From: Microbacterium ginsengisoli
GTDB lineage: Bacteria; Actinomycetota; Actinomycetes; Actinomycetales; Microbacteriaceae
Assembly: GCF_000956535.1 (NCBI RefSeq)
Contig: NZ_JYIY01000064.1
Location: 1 to 57,799, forward strand
Direction: 5' to 3'
Length of the DNA stretch: 57,799 bases
The number at the start of each line of letters is the position of its first letter. Position 1 is the stretch's first letter. The notes beneath the pieces are model-generated. The model had not been told where the DNA came from. It searched no databases and was given only the letters and a program-made list of their open reading frames with translations. Of the stretch, positions 17,327 to 28,707 are shown one piece after another. The translations under genes and the position numbers were made by a program.

Positions 17327-17962
17327 TTACTTGACGCTGCCGCCCGCGGCGACGATCTTCTGCTCGGCCGAGCCGGAGACCTTGTCGACGGTGACGTTCA
17401 GCGCCACCTCGAGGTCACCATCGCCCAGGACCTTCACCTTCTCGTTCTTGCGCACGGCACCCTTGGCGACGAGGTCGCTGATGGTGACATCACCACCCGA
17501 CGGGTAGAGCTCGGCGAGCTTGGAGAGGTTCACGACCTGGTACTCGACGCGGAACGGGTTCTTGAACCCGCGCAGCTTCGGCGTACGCATGTGCAGAGGC
17601 ATCTGGCCGCCCTCGAAGCCCTGACGGACCTGGTAGCGGGCCTTCGTGCCCTTGGTACCACGGCCCGCGGTCTTACCCTTCGAGCCCTCACCGCGACCGA
17701 CACGGGTCTTCGCGGTGTTGGCGCCGGGGACCGGACGCAGGTGGTGCACCTTCAGGACGCCGGGACGCGAGGTCGCGACATCCTTCTTCTCGGCGGCCTT
17801 CGGCGCGGCCTTGGCGGCCGGCTTCTTGGCGGGGGCCTTCTCGGCAGCCGGCTTGGCGGCGGCCTTCTCGGCGGCGGGCTTGTCCGCAGCCTTCGCGGCG
17901 GGCTTGCGAGCCGGCGCCTTGGGCGCCTTCTCCTCGGCCTTCTCGTTGGCGTTCTCAGCCAT
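17327..17962 (-). CDS. rplO: Ribosomal protein uL15 with long N-terminal extension
   Basis: 211 residues. The conserved uL15 core begins near residue 68 ([36 protein letters not shown]) and runs to the C terminus. Residues 1-60 are an Ala/Lys/Pro/Glu-rich, low-complexity tail with [13 protein letters not shown] repeats, absent from most bacterial uL15 proteins. The ATG at 17962 shares a base with the rpmD stop (TGATG), which supports the long form. The extension probably lies on the ribosome surface; its role is unknown. Confidence 0.95.
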   Translation of the reverse strand: MAENANEKAEEKAPKAPARKPAAKAADKPAAEKAAAKPAAEKAPAKKPAAKAAPKAAEKKDVATSRPGVLKVHHLRPVPGANTAKTRVGRGEGSKGKTAGRGTKGTKARYQVRQGFEGGQMPLHMRTPKLRGFKNPFRVEYQVVNLSKLAELYPSGGDVTISDLVAKGAVRKNEKVKVLGDGDLEVALNVTVDKVSGSAEQKIVAAGGSVK

Positions 17963-18147
17963 CAGTCGAGCTCCTCAACCTTCACGAGGTGAGCGACGGC
18001 ACGCACGTAGCCGCGGGTCTGAGCGTCATCGGGGCGAACAACGGAGTCGCCGATGCGCTTGAGACCGAGGCTGCGCAGCGTGTCACGCTGGTTCTGCTTC
18101 TCGCTCACCTTGGACTTGATCTGGGTGACCTTCAGACGTGCGGACAT
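17962..18147 (-). CDS. rpmD: Ribosomal protein uL30
   Basis: A 61-residue large-subunit protein with the typical [32 protein letters not shown] start. It is coupled by TGATG junctions to rpsE upstream and rplO downstream, in the usual spc-operon place. Confidence 0.96.
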   Translation of the reverse strand: MSARLKVTQIKSKVSEKQNQRDTLRSLGLKRIGDSVVRPDDAQTRGYVRAVAHLVKVEELD

Positions 18148-18824
18148 CAGGCACCTACCTTCTGTGCGGCCGCAGCCTCGGCCTCGGCACGCACCAGACG
18201 CGCGGGGGCGACCTGGTCGAAGTCGAGACCACGACGGGCGGCGACGTGACGCGGCTCCTCGAGCTGCTTCAGCGCCTCGACGGTCGCGTGCACGATGTTG
18301 ATCGTGTTCGACGAGCCGAGCGACTTCGACAGCACGTCGTGGATGCCGGCGCACTCGAGCACCGCACGCACCGGACCACCGGCGATAACACCGGTACCGG
18401 CGGCGGCGGGACGCAGCAGCACCACACCGGCGGCCGCCTCACCCTGCACCGGGTGCGGGATGGTCGAGCCGACGCGGGGCACGCGGAAGAAGTTGCGCTT
18501 GGCCTCTTCGACACCCTTCGAGATGGCGAGCGGGACCTCGCGGGCCTTGCCGTAGCCCACACCCACGACGCCGTTGCCGTCACCGACGACGACGAGCGCG
18601 GTGAAGCTGAAGCGGCGTCCGCCCTTGACGACCTTCGACACGCGGTTGATCGTCACGACGCGCTCGAGGAACTGGCTCTCCGAACGGTCGCGCGAGTTGC
18701 GGTCGCGGTTGGGGTTGCGCTCGCGACCGCCGCGGCGGGGCTCGCGCTCGCGCGCGGCGTCGGCCTGCTCGGGGGCGGCCTGCGCGGTGGCGTCAGTCAC
18801 TTCGGTCTCCTTGTTGTCACTCAC
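18147..18824 (-). CDS. rpsE: Ribosomal protein uS5
   Basis: A 225-residue small-subunit protein taking part in decoding accuracy. The S5 RNA-binding domain ([26 protein letters not shown]) and S5 C-terminal domain are complete. A charged, Arg/Glu-rich N-terminal extension of about 45 residues ([19 protein letters not shown]) precedes the core. The GTG start overlaps the rplR stop (GTGA). Confidence 0.97.
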   Translation of the reverse strand: MSDNKETEVTDATAQAAPEQADAAREREPRRGGRERNPNRDRNSRDRSESQFLERVVTINRVSKVVKGGRRFSFTALVVVGDGNGVVGVGYGKAREVPLAISKGVEEAKRNFFRVPRVGSTIPHPVQGEAAAGVVLLRPAAAGTGVIAGGPVRAVLECAGIHDVLSKSLGSSNTINIVHATVEALKQLEEPRHVAARRGLDFDQVAPARLVRAEAEAAAAQKVGA

Positions 18825-19180
18825 AGGTTCAGCCCCCCTTCACGGGCGCCGTCGGCGATCGCCGCGACGCGACCCGCGTAGCGGTTGCCACCGCGGTCGA
18901 ACACGGCGTCGGCGACACCGGCGGCCTTGGCGCGCTCGGCGACGAGCTCGCCGACCTTGCGCGCCTTGGCGGTCTTGTCACCCTCGAACGAGCGCAGGTC
19001 GACCTCGAGCGTCGAGGCGGATGCCACGGTGTGGCCCTTGCTGTCGTCGACGAGCTGCACGAACACGTGGCGCGCAGACCGGGTGACGACCAGGCGCGGA
19101 CGCGCCTCGGTGCCCACGACCTTCTTGCGCAGACGCGCGTGACGGCGCGAGCGCGAGGCGGACTTGGAAGTCGTAGCCAT
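18821..19180 (-). CDS. rplR: Ribosomal protein uL18
   Basis: A 119-residue 5S rRNA-binding protein of the central protuberance. It contains the conserved [18 protein letters not shown] and the C-terminal [24 protein letters not shown]. It starts 2 bases after the rplF stop. Confidence 0.97.
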   Translation of the reverse strand: MATTSKSASRSRRHARLRKKVVGTEARPRLVVTRSARHVFVQLVDDSKGHTVASASTLEVDLRSFEGDKTAKARKVGELVAERAKAAGVADAVFDRGGNRYAGRVAAIADGAREGGLNL

Positions 19181-19182
19181 GG

Positions 19183-19719
19183 TTACTTACCAGCCTTTCC
19201 GGCCTTGCGCCGAACGACCTCGCCGGCGTAGCGCACACCCTTGCCCTTGTAGGGCTCGGGCTTGCGGATCTTGCGGATGTTGGCGGCCACCTCGCCGACG
19301 GCCTGCTTGTCGATGCCACTGACTGTGAGCTTGTTGTTGCCCTCGACGGTGAACGTGATGCCGGCCGGCGGGTCGACGAGGACCGGGTGCGAGAAGCCGA
19401 GGGCGAACTCGACCGAGGAGCCCTTCTGGGCCACGCGGTAACCGGTGCCGACGACCTCGAGGCCCTTGGAGTAGCCCTGGGTCACGCCGACGATGTTGTT
19501 GCTGATGAGCGTGCGGGTCAGGCCGTGGAGCGACCGCGACTCGCGCTCGTCATCGGGGCGGGTGACGAGAACCTGGTTCTCCTCGACCTTGACCTCGATG
19601 GGGCGGGCCACGGCGAGCGTGAGCTCGCCCTTGGGGCCCTTGACCGCGACATCCTGGCCCTCGACGGTCACAGTGACGCCGGCGGGGATGTCGATGGGAA
19701 GACGTCCGATACGAGACAT
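19183..19719 (-). CDS. rplF: Ribosomal protein uL6
   Basis: A 178-residue large-subunit protein near the factor-binding site. It begins [17 protein letters not shown] and carries the C-terminal signature [15 protein letters not shown]. Both L6 domains are complete. It lies 6 bases from rpsH. Confidence 0.97.
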   Translation of the reverse strand: MSRIGRLPIDIPAGVTVTVEGQDVAVKGPKGELTLAVARPIEVKVEENQVLVTRPDDERESRSLHGLTRTLISNNIVGVTQGYSKGLEVVGTGYRVAQKGSSVEFALGFSHPVLVDPPAGITFTVEGNNKLTVSGIDKQAVGEVAANIRKIRKPEPYKGKGVRYAGEVVRRKAGKAGK

Positions 19720-19725
19720 GTCAGG

Positions 19726-20124
19726 TCACCACACGTAGGCGAGGACTTCCCCACCCACGCCCTTCTGCTCAGCCTGGCGGTCCGTGAGGAGGCCCGAGGA
19801 GGTGGACAGGATGGCGACGCCGAGTCCGCCGAGCACCTTGGGAAGCTCGGTCGACTTGGCGTACACGCGCAGGCCGGGCTTCGACACGCGCTTGATGCCG
19901 GCGATCGACCGCTCGCGGTTCGGGCCGTACTTCAGCGTGAGGGTGAGGGTCTGGCCCACGCGAGCCTCAGCGACGCCCCAATCCGAGATGTAGCCCTCCT
20001 GCTTGAGGATCTCGGCGATGTGCGTCTTGAGCTTCGAGCTCGGCAGCGAGACGGCGTCGTGGTGAGCCGAGTTCGCGTTGCGCAGACGGGTCAGCAGGTC
20101 TGCGACCGGGTCTGTCATCGTCAT
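19726..20124 (-). CDS. rpsH: Ribosomal protein uS8
   Basis: A 132-residue small-subunit protein that binds 16S helix 21 and in E. coli represses the spc operon. It begins [20 protein letters not shown] and ends with [19 protein letters not shown] lies 10 bases before the first ATG. The 70-base gap to rplE is where rpsN normally sits; no uS14 reading frame is present there. Confidence 0.97.
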   Translation of the reverse strand: MTMTDPVADLLTRLRNANSAHHDAVSLPSSKLKTHIAEILKQEGYISDWGVAEARVGQTLTLTLKYGPNRERSIAGIKRVSKPGLRVYAKSTELPKVLGGLGVAILSTSSGLLTDRQAEQKGVGGEVLAYVW

Positions 20125-20194
20125 GAGTGTTGTTTCCTTTGTTCACCAGGTTTCGAGGAGCCGTACACGGCACTCGACCTGTGGTGGATGGGTG

Positions 20195-20785
20195 TTACGC
20201 CTGGGCGTCCGCTCCGCGGAACGGGAAGCCGAGGTGACGCAGGAGCGCACGGCCCTCGTCGTCGGTGGACGCGGTGGTGACGATCGTGATGTCGAAACCA
20301 CGCACGCGGTCGATGCGGTCCTGGTTGATCTCGTGGAAGACCGACTGCTCCTGCAGACCGAACGTGTAGTTGCCGTGACCGTCGAACTGCTTGTCCGAGA
20401 GGCCGCGGAAGTCGCGGATGCGGGGCAGGGCGAGGTTCACCAGGCGGTCGATGAACTCCCACGCGCGGTCGCCGCGCAGGGTGACGTGGGCACCGATGGC
20501 CTGGCCCTCGCGCAGCTTGAACTGCGCGATGGACTTGCGGGCCTTGGTGACGATCGGCTTCTGGCCGGTGATCTTGGTGAGGTCGTCGACCGCACCATCG
20601 ATCACCTTGCTGTCACGAGCCGCCTCACCGACACCGGTGTTGACGACGACCTTCACGAGGCCGGGAATCTGCATGACGTTCGCGTACTGGAACTCTTCCT
20701 GCAGCTTCTTCTGGATCTCGTTCTTGTAGATCTGCTTCAGGCGGGGCTGGATCTTGCCAGCCGCCGCGGCAGTAGCGGTGCTCAT
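20195..20785 (-). CDS. rplE: Ribosomal protein uL5
   Basis: A 196-residue 5S rRNA-binding protein. Typical motifs include [43 protein letters not shown] and the C-terminal [19 protein letters not shown]. The start shares a base with the rplX stop (TGATG). It is complete. Confidence 0.97.
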   Translation of the reverse strand: MSTATAAAAGKIQPRLKQIYKNEIQKKLQEEFQYANVMQIPGLVKVVVNTGVGEAARDSKVIDGAVDDLTKITGQKPIVTKARKSIAQFKLREGQAIGAHVTLRGDRAWEFIDRLVNLALPRIRDFRGLSDKQFDGHGNYTFGLQEQSVFHEINQDRIDRVRGFDITIVTTASTDDEGRALLRHLGFPFRGADAQA

Positions 20786-21144
20786 CAGAGGTCCTTACCT
20801 GACTTCTTCGCGTAGCGGACGCGCACGGTGCGCTTCACGCCGTCCTTGACCTTCTCCTCCACGCGGTGGCCCACGCGGGTCGGCTTCTTGGTCGAGGGGT
20901 CGACCAGCGCGACGTTGGAGATGTGGATGGGGGCTTCGACGGTCTCGATGCCACCCGTCTTGGTGCCGCGGTCGGTCTGGCCGACGCGGGTGTGCTTGGT
21001 GACGTAGTTCACGCCTTCGACGATGACGCGGTTCTGCTCGACGAGGACCTCGAGGACCTTGCCCTGCTTGCCGCGGTCTCCGCCGCGCTCGGGCTTGGCG
21101 CCCGAGATGACCTGAACCAGGTCACCCTTCTTGATGTTCGCCAT
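20785..21144 (-). CDS. rplX: Ribosomal protein uL24
   Basis: A 119-residue assembly-initiating large-subunit protein with an N-terminal KOW motif ([25 protein letters not shown]). It is slightly longer than the E. coli protein. It starts 2 bases after the rplN stop. Confidence 0.96.
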   Translation of the reverse strand: MANIKKGDLVQVISGAKPERGGDRGKQGKVLEVLVEQNRVIVEGVNYVTKHTRVGQTDRGTKTGGIETVEAPIHISNVALVDPSTKKPTRVGHRVEEKVKDGVKRTVRVRYAKKSGKDL

Positions 21145-21146
21145 GA

Positions 21147-21515
21147 TCAGATGACCTCCGGGGCGAGCGAGACGATCTTCATGAACTTCTTGTCGCGAAG
21201 CTCACGACCGACCGGGCCGAAGATGCGGGTGCCGCGGGGCTCCCCGTCGTTCTTCAGGATCACGGCGGCGTTCTCGTCGAACTTGATGTACGAACCGTCG
21301 GGACGACGGGTCTGCTTGACGGTGCGGACGACGACGGCCTTGACCACGTCGCCCTTCTTGACGTTTCCACCGGGGATCGCGTCCTTGACCGTGGCGACGA
21401 TCACGTCGCCCAGGCCCGCGTAACGCCGGTTGGAGCCGCCCAGCACACGAATCGTCAGCAGCTCCTTGGCGCCGGTGTTGTCGGCGACCTTGAGGCGGGA
21501 CTCGTTCTGAATCAC
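21147..21515 (-). CDS. rplN: Ribosomal protein uL14
   Basis: A 122-residue large-subunit protein at the intersubunit face. It begins [20 protein letters not shown] and contains [20 protein letters not shown]. The start codon is GTG. A 35-base gap separates it from rpsQ, marking the S10/spc operon boundary of other bacteria; no terminator is visible there. Confidence 0.97.
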   Translation of the reverse strand: MIQNESRLKVADNTGAKELLTIRVLGGSNRRYAGLGDVIVATVKDAIPGGNVKKGDVVKAVVVRTVKQTRRPDGSYIKFDENAAVILKNDGEPRGTRIFGPVGRELRDKKFMKIVSLAPEVI

Positions 21516-21550
21516 TTCTTACTCCTTGGGTTCCAAGCAGCCGCGAGGGC

Positions 21551-21877
21551 TTACTTGGCCTTCTCGAGGATCTCGACCAGGCGCCAGCGCTTGGTGGCGC
21601 TGAGCGGACGGGTCTCGTTGATGAGGACCAGGTCGCCGATGCCGGCGGAGTTCGCCTCGTCGTGCGCCTTGACCTTCGAGGTGCGGCGGATGACCTTGCC
21701 GTAGAGCGGGTGCTTCACGCGGTCCTCGACCTCGACGACGATCGTCTTGTCCATCTTGTCGCTGACGACGTAGCCGCGGCGGGCCTTGCGGTAACCGCGC
21801 GCGCCCTCCTCGCGGACATCGTGGGCGCCGTGCTCGACGACCTCGGTCGCCTCAGCGGTCTTCTTCGTGGTGGCCAT
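21551..21877 (-). CDS. rpsQ: Ribosomal protein uS17
   Basis: A 108-residue 16S rRNA-binding protein. The S17 core runs from [25 protein letters not shown] to the C terminus, after an acidic N-terminal extension of about 30 residues ([19 protein letters not shown]). The ATG at 21877 shares a base with the rpmC stop (TGATG); a GTG just upstream is less likely. Confidence 0.96.
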   Translation of the reverse strand: MATTKKTAEATEVVEHGAHDVREEGARGYRKARRGYVVSDKMDKTIVVEVEDRVKHPLYGKVIRRTSKVKAHDEANSAGIGDLVLINETRPLSATKRWRLVEILEKAK

Positions 21878-22190
21878 CACTCAGCCTCTCCTTCGGCGGG
21901 AGCCGGGGCATCCTCGGTCTTCTTCGCCTTGCTCTTGCTGGCCTTCTTCGCCGGAGCCGCGGCCACCGGGGTGGCACGGATACCGAGCTCGCGCTCGCGG
22001 ATCACGGTGTAGATGCGGGCGATGTCGCGCTTCACGGCGCGGATGCGGCCGTGGCTCTCGAGCTGGCCGGTGGCCGACTGGAAGCGCAGGTTGAACAGCT
22101 CCTCCTTGGCCTTGCGGAGCTCCTCAACGAGGCGCTCGTTCTCGAACGTGTCGAGCTCGCTCGGGGCGAGCTGCTTGGTGCCGACAGCCA

Positions 22191-22191
<1 letters not shown>
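21877..22191 (-). CDS. rpmC: Ribosomal protein uL29 with C-terminal extension
   Basis: 104 residues. The uL29 core ([37 protein letters not shown] ... [20 protein letters not shown]) is followed by about 30 residues of Ala/Lys/Glu/Pro low complexity ([19 protein letters not shown]). The family norm is 60-75 residues. uL29 lies at the polypeptide exit. It starts within the rplP stop (TAATG). Confidence 0.95.
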
Positions 22192-22609
<418 letters not shown>

Positions 22610-22610
<1 letters not shown>

Positions 22611-23371
22611 TATGCCGACGCTCCTTCTGCCACGGGGGCCTCGTTGCGGGGACCGCGACGACGGTCGCCGCCGCGGTCATCGCGACCACGGGGGGACTTG
22701 GGCGCGTTCGCCTGCTCGCGAGCGAGTTCCTTGTTGGTGAGATCGCCCTTGTAGATCCAGACCTTCACACCGATGCGGCCGAACGTGGTCTTGGCCTCGT
22801 AGAAGCCGTAGTCGATGTTCGCGCGCAGCGTGTGCAGCGGCACCCGACCCTCGCGGTAGAACTCCGACCGGCTCATCTCCGCGCCGCCGAGGCGGCCCGA
22901 GACCTGGATCCGGATGCCCTTGGCGCCGGCGCGCTGGGCGCCCTGCAGACCCTTGCGCATCGCGCGACGGAACGCCACACGAGCCGAGAGCTGCTCGGCG
23001 ATGCCCTGAGCGACGAGCTGGGCGTCGGCCTCGGGGTTCTTGACCTCGAGGATGTTGAGCTGGATCTGCTTGCCGGTGAGCTTCTCGAGGTCGGCACGGA
23101 TGCGCTCGGCCTCGGCGCCGCGGCGACCGATCACGATGCCCGGGCGGGCGGTGTGGATGTCGACGCGCACGCGGTCACGGGTGCGCTCGATCTCGATGTT
23201 GCTCACACCGGCACGGTCGAGGCTCGTGAGGAGCAGCTTGCGGATCTTGATGTCCTCGGCCACGTAGTCGGCGTAACGCTGACCCGGCTTCGTCGAGTCG
23301 GAGAACCACCGCGACACGTGGTCGGTGGTGATGCCGAGGCGGAAGCCGTACGGGTTGACCTTCTGTCCCAT
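22610..23371 (-). CDS. rpsC: Ribosomal protein uS3
   Basis: A 253-residue mRNA-entry protein. The KH domain has [15 protein letters not shown], and the C-terminal domain has [19 protein letters not shown]. The last 30 residues are a charged low-complexity tail ([20 protein letters not shown]). It starts within the rplV stop (TAATG). Confidence 0.97.
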
Positions 23372-23763
23372 TACTTGCTCGCCTTCTTCGCAGCGGCCGA
23401 GGTCTCGGCGACCTCGGGGGTCGAGAGCACGACCGTGATGTGGCTCGTGCGCTTCTTGATCTGGAAGGCACGGCCCTGCGCGCGGGCCTGGAAACGCTTG
23501 AGCGTCGTGCCCTCGTCGACGTACGCGTTCTTCACGTACAGGTCCTGCTCGTCCAGGTACTCGTTGAGCTGGTCGGCCTTCACGCGAGCGTTCGCGACAG
23601 CCGAGGCGACGAGCTTGTAGATCGGCTCGGACGCACTCTGCGGCGCGAACTTCAGGATGGCGAGGGCCTCACCGGCCTGCTTGCCCTTGATGAGCGCGAC
23701 GACACGACGAGCCTTCTGAGGGGTCACGCGGATGTGCTTCACGCGTGCGATGGATTCCACCAT
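23371..23763 (-). CDS. rplV: Ribosomal protein uL22
   Basis: A 130-residue protein whose beta-hairpin lines the exit tunnel. It contains [23 protein letters not shown] and the hairpin region around [35 protein letters not shown] precedes the ATG. No resistance-type change is obvious. Confidence 0.97.
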   Translation of the reverse strand: MVESIARVKHIRVTPQKARRVVALIKGKQAGEALAILKFAPQSASEPIYKLVASAVANARVKADQLNEYLDEQDLYVKNAYVDEGTTLKRFQARAQGRAFQIKKRTSHITVVLSTPEVAETSAAAKKASK

Positions 23764-23803
23764 GTTCTCTCCTCCTCTTTCTCTCTCCAGGAGCGCCCCC
23801 GCG

Positions 23804-24085
23804 TCAGCGGCGGCGACCCTTCTTGTCGTCCTTCTCGTGGCCGCGGAAGGTGCGGGTGGGCGCGAACTCGCCCAGCTTGTGGCCGACCATGGTCTCGGTC
23901 ACGAACACGGGGATGTGCTTGCGACCGTCGTGCACGGCGATCGTGTGCCCGAGCATGGCCGGGATGATCATCGAGCGACGCGACCAGGTCTTGATGACGT
24001 TCTTCGAACCCGCCTCGTTCTGCGAGACAACCTTGCGAAGCAGGTGCTCGTCGACGAAGGGGCCCTTCTTCAGACTGCGTGGCAT
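23804..24085 (-). CDS. rpsS: Ribosomal protein uS19
   Basis: A 93-residue small-subunit head protein beginning [16 protein letters not shown] and containing [27 protein letters not shown]. The start at 24085 is set by this conserved N terminus; the frame is open upstream. Confidence 0.97.
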   Translation of the reverse strand: MPRSLKKGPFVDEHLLRKVVSQNEAGSKNVIKTWSRRSMIIPAMLGHTIAVHDGRKHIPVFVTETMVGHKLGEFAPTRTFRGHEKDDKKGRRR

Positions 24086-24096
24086 CTTCTTGACTC

Positions 24097-24936
<840 letters not shown>

Positions 24937-24959
24937 TTCTCTAGTCCTCTATCCCGACG

Positions 24960-25259
24960 TCAGCCGACGCTCGTGAAGATGTCGATGGTGCCCGACTTGA
25001 GCGTGACGATGGCGCGCTTGGTGTCCTTGCGCTTGCCCACGCCGAAGCGGGTGCGACGGGCCTTGCCCGTGCGGTTGATCGTGTTGACCGACGCCACCTG
25101 GACGCCGAAGATCTTCTCGATCGCGAGCTTGATCTCGGTCTTGTTCGAGCGCGGGTCCACGAGGAACGTGTACTTGCCCTCGTCGATGAGCCCGTAGCTC
25201 TTCTCGGAGACGACCGGCTTCAGGATGATGTCGCGCGGGTCCTTGCCGACGGTGCTCAT
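24960..25259 (-). CDS. rplW: Ribosomal protein uL23
   Basis: A 99-residue exit-site protein that docks trigger factor and SRP. It contains [24 protein letters not shown] and [18 protein letters not shown]. It overlaps the rplD stop (ATGA). Confidence 0.96.
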   Translation of the reverse strand: MSTVGKDPRDIILKPVVSEKSYGLIDEGKYTFLVDPRSNKTEIKLAIEKIFGVQVASVNTINRTGKARRTRFGVGKRKDTKRAIVTLKSGTIDIFTSVG

Positions 25260-25915
25260 GCGGAGACCTCCTCAGTGGCCGTCTTCGCCGCGACGAACGC
25301 GTCGTAGGCGGCCTTGGTGAACACGATGTCGTCGGAGACCAGAACGTCGTAGGCGTTCAGCTGGTCGAACGAGAGCACGTGCACGTACGAGATGTTGCGC
25401 ACGCTCTTGAGCGTGAGCTCGTCATCGCGCTCGACGACGACGAGCACGTTCTTCGTCGGCGCGAGAGCGGTGAGAACCGCAGCCGCAGCCTTCGTCGAAG
25501 GTGCACCGTCGATCGCGAACGAGTCGACGATGTGAAGACGCTCGCCGCGAGCGCGGTCGCTCAGCGCACCGAGGAGCGCGGCGGCGATCATCTTCTTGGG
25601 GGTGCGCTGCGAGTAGTCGCGCGGCTTCGGGCCGTGGACGATGCCACCACCGGTCATGTGCGGCGCGCGGATCGAACCCTGACGGGCGTTACCCGTGCCC
25701 TTCTGCTTGAAGGGCTTGCGGCCGGCACCGGAGACCTCACCGCGACGCTTGGTCGAGTGAGTGCCCTGGCGAGCCGCGGCGAGCTGCGCCACGACGACCT
25801 GGTGGATGAGCGGGACGTTGGTCTTGACGTCGAAGAGCGCGGCGGGAAGCTCCACCGAGCCGGCCTTCGTGCCGGCGGCGCTGTGGACGTCGAGCGCGAG
25901 AGTCGTGTCAGACAT
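25256..25915 (-). CDS. rplD: Ribosomal protein uL4
   Basis: A 219-residue protein whose loop lines the exit tunnel ([34 protein letters not shown]). In E. coli uL4 represses the S10 operon through its leader. A long leader exists here too, but I cannot show a uL4 binding site. It starts 4 bases after the rplC stop. Confidence 0.97.
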   Translation of the reverse strand: MSDTTLALDVHSAAGTKAGSVELPAALFDVKTNVPLIHQVVVAQLAAARQGTHSTKRRGEVSGAGRKPFKQKGTGNARQGSIRAPHMTGGGIVHGPKPRDYSQRTPKKMIAAALLGALSDRARGERLHIVDSFAIDGAPSTKAAAAVLTALAPTKNVLVVVERDDELTLKSVRNISYVHVLSFDQLNAYDVLVSDDIVFTKAAYDAFVAAKTATEEVSA

Positions 25916-25919
25916 GGAC

Positions 25920-26579
25920 TCAGGCCCCCTTCACTGCGTTGCGGACGTACACGAGGCGGCCGCGGGCACCGGGGACGGCGCCCTTGACGAGCAGCAGACC
26001 CTTCTCGGCGTCGACGGCGTGCACCGTGAGGTTGAGGACGGTCACGCGCTCGCCACCCATACGGCCGGCCATGCGCATGCCCTTGAAGACGCGGCTCGGG
26101 GTCGACGAGGCGCCGATCGAACCGGGCTTGCGGTGGTTGCGGTGCGCACCGTGCGACGCGGAGACACCCTTGAAGTTGTGGCGCTTCATGACACCGGCGG
26201 TGCCCTTGCCCTTGCTGGTGCCGACGACGTCGACCAGCTGGCCCGACTCGAACACGCCCTCAGCCGTCAGTTCCTGACCGAGTGAGTAGTCGGAGGCGTC
26301 GGCGGTGCGGATCTCGGTCACGTGGCGGCGCGGCGTGACGCCGGCTGCCTCGAAGTGGCCCCCGAGGGGCTTGGTGACCTTGCGGGGGTCGATCTGGCCC
26401 GCGGCGATCTGAACGGCGTTGTAGCCGTCCTTCTCGACGGTGCGGATCTGCGTCACGACGTTGGGCGTCACCTGGATGACGGTGACGGGAACGAGCTTGC
26501 CGTTCTCGTTCCAGACCTGGGTCATGCCGAGCTTGGTTCCCAGCAGACCCTTCGAAACCTTGGAGTTGATGTCAGTCAT
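25920..26579 (-). CDS. rplC: Ribosomal protein uL3
   Basis: A 219-residue large-subunit protein. The ATG at 26579 begins [23 protein letters not shown], the normal N terminus. The internal signature is [40 protein letters not shown]. It lies 8 bases from rpsJ. Confidence 0.97.
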   Translation of the reverse strand: MTDINSKVSKGLLGTKLGMTQVWNENGKLVPVTVIQVTPNVVTQIRTVEKDGYNAVQIAAGQIDPRKVTKPLGGHFEAAGVTPRRHVTEIRTADASDYSLGQELTAEGVFESGQLVDVVGTSKGKGTAGVMKRHNFKGVSASHGAHRNHRKPGSIGASSTPSRVFKGMRMAGRMGGERVTVLNLTVHAVDAEKGLLLVKGAVPGARGRLVYVRNAVKGA

Positions 26580-26587
26580 CGTGGGCC

Positions 26588-26896
26588 TCAGAGCTTGATC
26601 TCGATGTTGACATCGGCCGGGAGGTCGAGACGCATCAGCGAGTCGACGGCCTTGGGCGTCGGGTCGATGATGTCGATGAGGCGCTTGTGGGTGCGCATCT
26701 CGAAGTGCTCGCGGCTGTCCTTGTACTTGTGGGGCGACCGGATGACGACCACGACGTTCTTCTCGGTCGGCAGGGGCACGGGGCCCACCACGGTCGCGCC
26801 GGCACGGGTCACGGTGTCGACGATCTTGCGCGCGGAGCTGTCGAGGCCCGCGTGATCGTACGACTTCAGGCGAATGCGGATCTTCTGTCCCGCCAT
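26588..26896 (-). CDS. rpsJ: Ribosomal protein uS10
   Basis: A 102-residue protein that also serves as NusE in transcription antitermination. It starts [29 protein letters not shown] and contains the loop [22 protein letters not shown]. It is the first gene of a transcript that runs through rplO, with a predicted leader of about 310 nucleotides. Confidence 0.97.
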   Translation of the reverse strand: MAGQKIRIRLKSYDHAGLDSSARKIVDTVTRAGATVVGPVPLPTEKNVVVVIRSPHKYKDSREHFEMRTHKRLIDIIDPTPKAVDSLMRLDLPADVNIEIKL

Positions 26897-27212
26897 TTGT
26901 CTGCTCACTCTCTTTCTCGCGTCTTACGTCGTGAACGCATCGGACGCACGGTGGCGCTCGCGCGCCATGGCACTTCTTCCGCTCTCGCGGATCCTGCACC
27001 GCTGTTCTGGTGTCATGCCGGATGTCTCCACCCGGCCACCGCTCTCCGCACGCACGCGTGCGCCGACCGTTTCCGGATCGTGGAGTTTGGTGGGATGTTC
27101 TGCTGCCCGCGGCCTAGACCCGCGCTGTCGCGCTGCCTATGCACTGCCCTGGCAGTGATCCGGAGGAACCGCGCTCACGCGCGACAACAGCCCCGGAATG
27201 TGGAACCTCACT
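26897..27212 (-). other. Long untranslated leader of the S10 operon
   Basis: There is no convincing reading frame here. The predicted transcription start near 27206 gives a leader of about 310 nucleotides. It includes a 16-bp near-palindrome (27142-27157) and several short hairpins. Leader-mediated control by a ribosomal protein is known in E. coli S10, but no homologous structure can be asserted from reading alone. Confidence 0.5.
27142..27157. repeat. 16-bp palindrome in the S10 leader
   Basis: CACTGCC and GGCAGTG flank a 2-base centre. It lies about 50 to 65 bases downstream of the predicted transcription start. It could be a protein-binding palindrome in DNA or an RNA hairpin. Confidence 0.55.
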
Positions 27213-27241
27213 AGTGTACGTGCAGCCCGGGCGTGTCGCAA
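27213..27241 (-). promoter_or_regulatory. Promoter of the S10 operon
   Basis: On the minus strand, -35 TTGCGA (27236-27241), a 17-base spacer and -10 TACACT (27213-27218). This is the best housekeeping-type match in the gap, with correct orientation for rpsJ. Confidence 0.75.
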
Positions 27242-27256
27242 ACCCGGGCGTGTCGC
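27226..27256. repeat. 14-bp direct repeat over the S10 -35 box
   Basis: CCCGGGCGTGTCGC occurs at 27226-27239 and again at 27243-27256, a 17-base period. The first copy covers the -35 element; the second lies just upstream of it. Confidence 0.75.
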
Positions 27257-27296
27257 GGCATCCGCGTCGTTCCGCGGCATCCGCCCGCTACAACGA

Positions 27297-27330
27297 CGAC
27301 GGGGCCGGACCCGAAGGCCCGACCCCGTCG
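27297..27330 (-). terminator. Terminator of tuf with UUCG tetraloop
   Basis: On the minus strand the transcript folds into a long GC-rich stem: CGACGGGG/CCCCGTCG outside, CGGGCC-UUCG-GGUCCG inside. The C(UUCG)G tetraloop appears only in this strand's RNA, which fits termination of tuf. It begins 15 bases after the tuf stop. Confidence 0.85.
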
Positions 27331-27345
27331 CAGGAAGCGCAGTGC

Positions 27346-28539
27346 TTACTTGATGATCTTCGTCACCGTGCCGGCGCCGACGGTGCGGCCACCCTCACGG
27401 ATCGCGTAGCCGAGGCCCTCTTCCATGGCGATGGGCTGGATCAGCTCGACCGTCATGTCGGTGGTGTCACCGGGCATGACCATCTCGGTGCCCTCGGGCA
27501 GCGTGATGACGCCGGTCACGTCGGTGGTGCGGAAGTAGAACTGCGGGCGGTAGTTCGTGAAGAACGGGTTGTGGCGGCCACCCTCGTCCTTGGACAGGAT
27601 GTACGCGGTGCCCTCGAAGTTCGTGTGCGGGGTGACCGAACCGGGCTTCACGACGACCTGGCCGCGCTCGACGTCGTCACGCTTGGTGCCGCGCAGGAGC
27701 AGACCACAGTTCTCGCCGGCCCAGGCCTCGTCGAGCTGCTTGTGGAACATCTCGATACCCGTGACGATCGTCTTCTGCGTCGGGCGCAGACCCACGATCT
27801 CGACCTCGGAGTTGATCGCCAGCGTGCCACGCTCGGCACGGCCGGTGACGACGGTGCCACGACCGGTGATCGTGAACACGTCCTCGATCGGCATGAGGAA
27901 CGGCTTGTCCTTGTCGCGCACCGGGTCCGGGATCGACTCGTCGACAGCGTCCATGAGCTCGATGATCTTCTCGGTCCACTCGGCGTCGCCCTCGAGAGCC
28001 TTCAGACCCGAGACGCGGACGACCGGAGCGTTGTCACCGTCGAAGTCCTGCGACGACAGCAGCTCGCGAACCTCGAGCTCGACGAGCTCCAGGATCTCCT
28101 CGTCGTCGACCATGTCGCTCTTGTTGAGCGCGACCAGCAGGTAGGGCACGCCGACCTGCTTGGCGAGCAGCACGTGCTCGCGGGTCTGAGCCATCGGGCC
28201 GTCGGTGGCGGCGACCACGAGGATCGCGCCGTCCATCTGGGCGGCACCGGTGATCATGTTCTTGATGTAGTCGGCGTGACCGGGGGCGTCGACGTGAGCG
28301 TAGTGACGCTTCGGGGTCTCGTACTCGACGTGCGAGATGTTGATCGTGATACCGCGCTGACGCTCCTCGGGAGCCGAGTCGATCGACGCGAAGTCGCGCT
28401 GCACGTTGGTGGCCGACGGGTACTTGTCGGCGAGCACCTTCGAGATTGCGGCGGTGAGCGTGGTCTTGCCGTGGTCGACGTGACCGATCGTTCCGATGTT
28501 CACGTGCGGCTTGGTCCGCTCGAACTTGGCCTTAGCCAC
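27346..28539 (-). CDS. tuf: Elongation factor Tu
   Basis: A 397-residue GTPase that delivers aminoacyl-tRNA to the ribosome. G1 GHVDHGKT lies at 19-26, G3 is DAPGH and G4 is NKSD; all three beta-barrel domains are complete. The GTG start has AGGAGGA upstream. A hairpin after fusA and a -10-like TACACT at 28615 suggest that tuf also has its own promoter. Confidence 0.98.
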   Translation of the reverse strand: MAKAKFERTKPHVNIGTIGHVDHGKTTLTAAISKVLADKYPSATNVQRDFASIDSAPEERQRGITINISHVEYETPKRHYAHVDAPGHADYIKNMITGAAQMDGAILVVAATDGPMAQTREHVLLAKQVGVPYLLVALNKSDMVDDEEILELVELEVRELLSSQDFDGDNAPVVRVSGLKALEGDAEWTEKIIELMDAVDESIPDPVRDKDKPFLMPIEDVFTITGRGTVVTGRAERGTLAINSEVEIVGLRPTQKTIVTGIEMFHKQLDEAWAGENCGLLLRGTKRDDVERGQVVVKPGSVTPHTNFEGTAYILSKDEGGRHNPFFTNYRPQFYFRTTDVTGVITLPEGTEMVMPGDTTDMTVELIQPIAMEEGLGYAIREGGRTVGAGTVTKIIK

Positions 28540-28614
28540 TGGGTCCTCCTCAGGACGGTCGTGTAGATGCCCCGGTCGCTGGATTGCGACCGGTTCGCTA
28601 CGGGGATGGTTCTC

Positions 28615-28620
28615 AGTGTA
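28615..28620 (-). promoter_or_regulatory. Candidate -10 box for tuf
   Basis: TACACT on the minus strand, 75 bases before the tuf start and downstream of the fusA hairpin. The -35 is poor (TGAACC with an 18-base spacer). It would allow extra EF-Tu synthesis independent of the str promoter. Confidence 0.4.
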
Positions 28621-28667
28621 GTAGAGAGGTTTTTGGTTGGTTCATGTGAAGTTGTGGGATCCGGAAG

Positions 28668-28701
28668 GGATGTCGCGGGCACCGCAGCGCCCGCGACATC
28701 C
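28668..28701 (-). terminator. Hairpin between fusA and tuf
   Basis: A perfect 13-bp inverted repeat (28668-28680 and 28689-28701) with an 8-base loop, starting 6 bases after the fusA stop. No T-run follows, so partial termination or RNA processing are possible. Confidence 0.65.
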
Positions 28702-28707
28702 AGGCGA

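Noticed and set aside
27122..27345. tRNA or other RNA gene between rpsJ and tuf
   Set aside because: I looked for a cloverleaf and TTCGANNC-type T-loop and found none; the segment is explained by a promoter and the tuf terminator.
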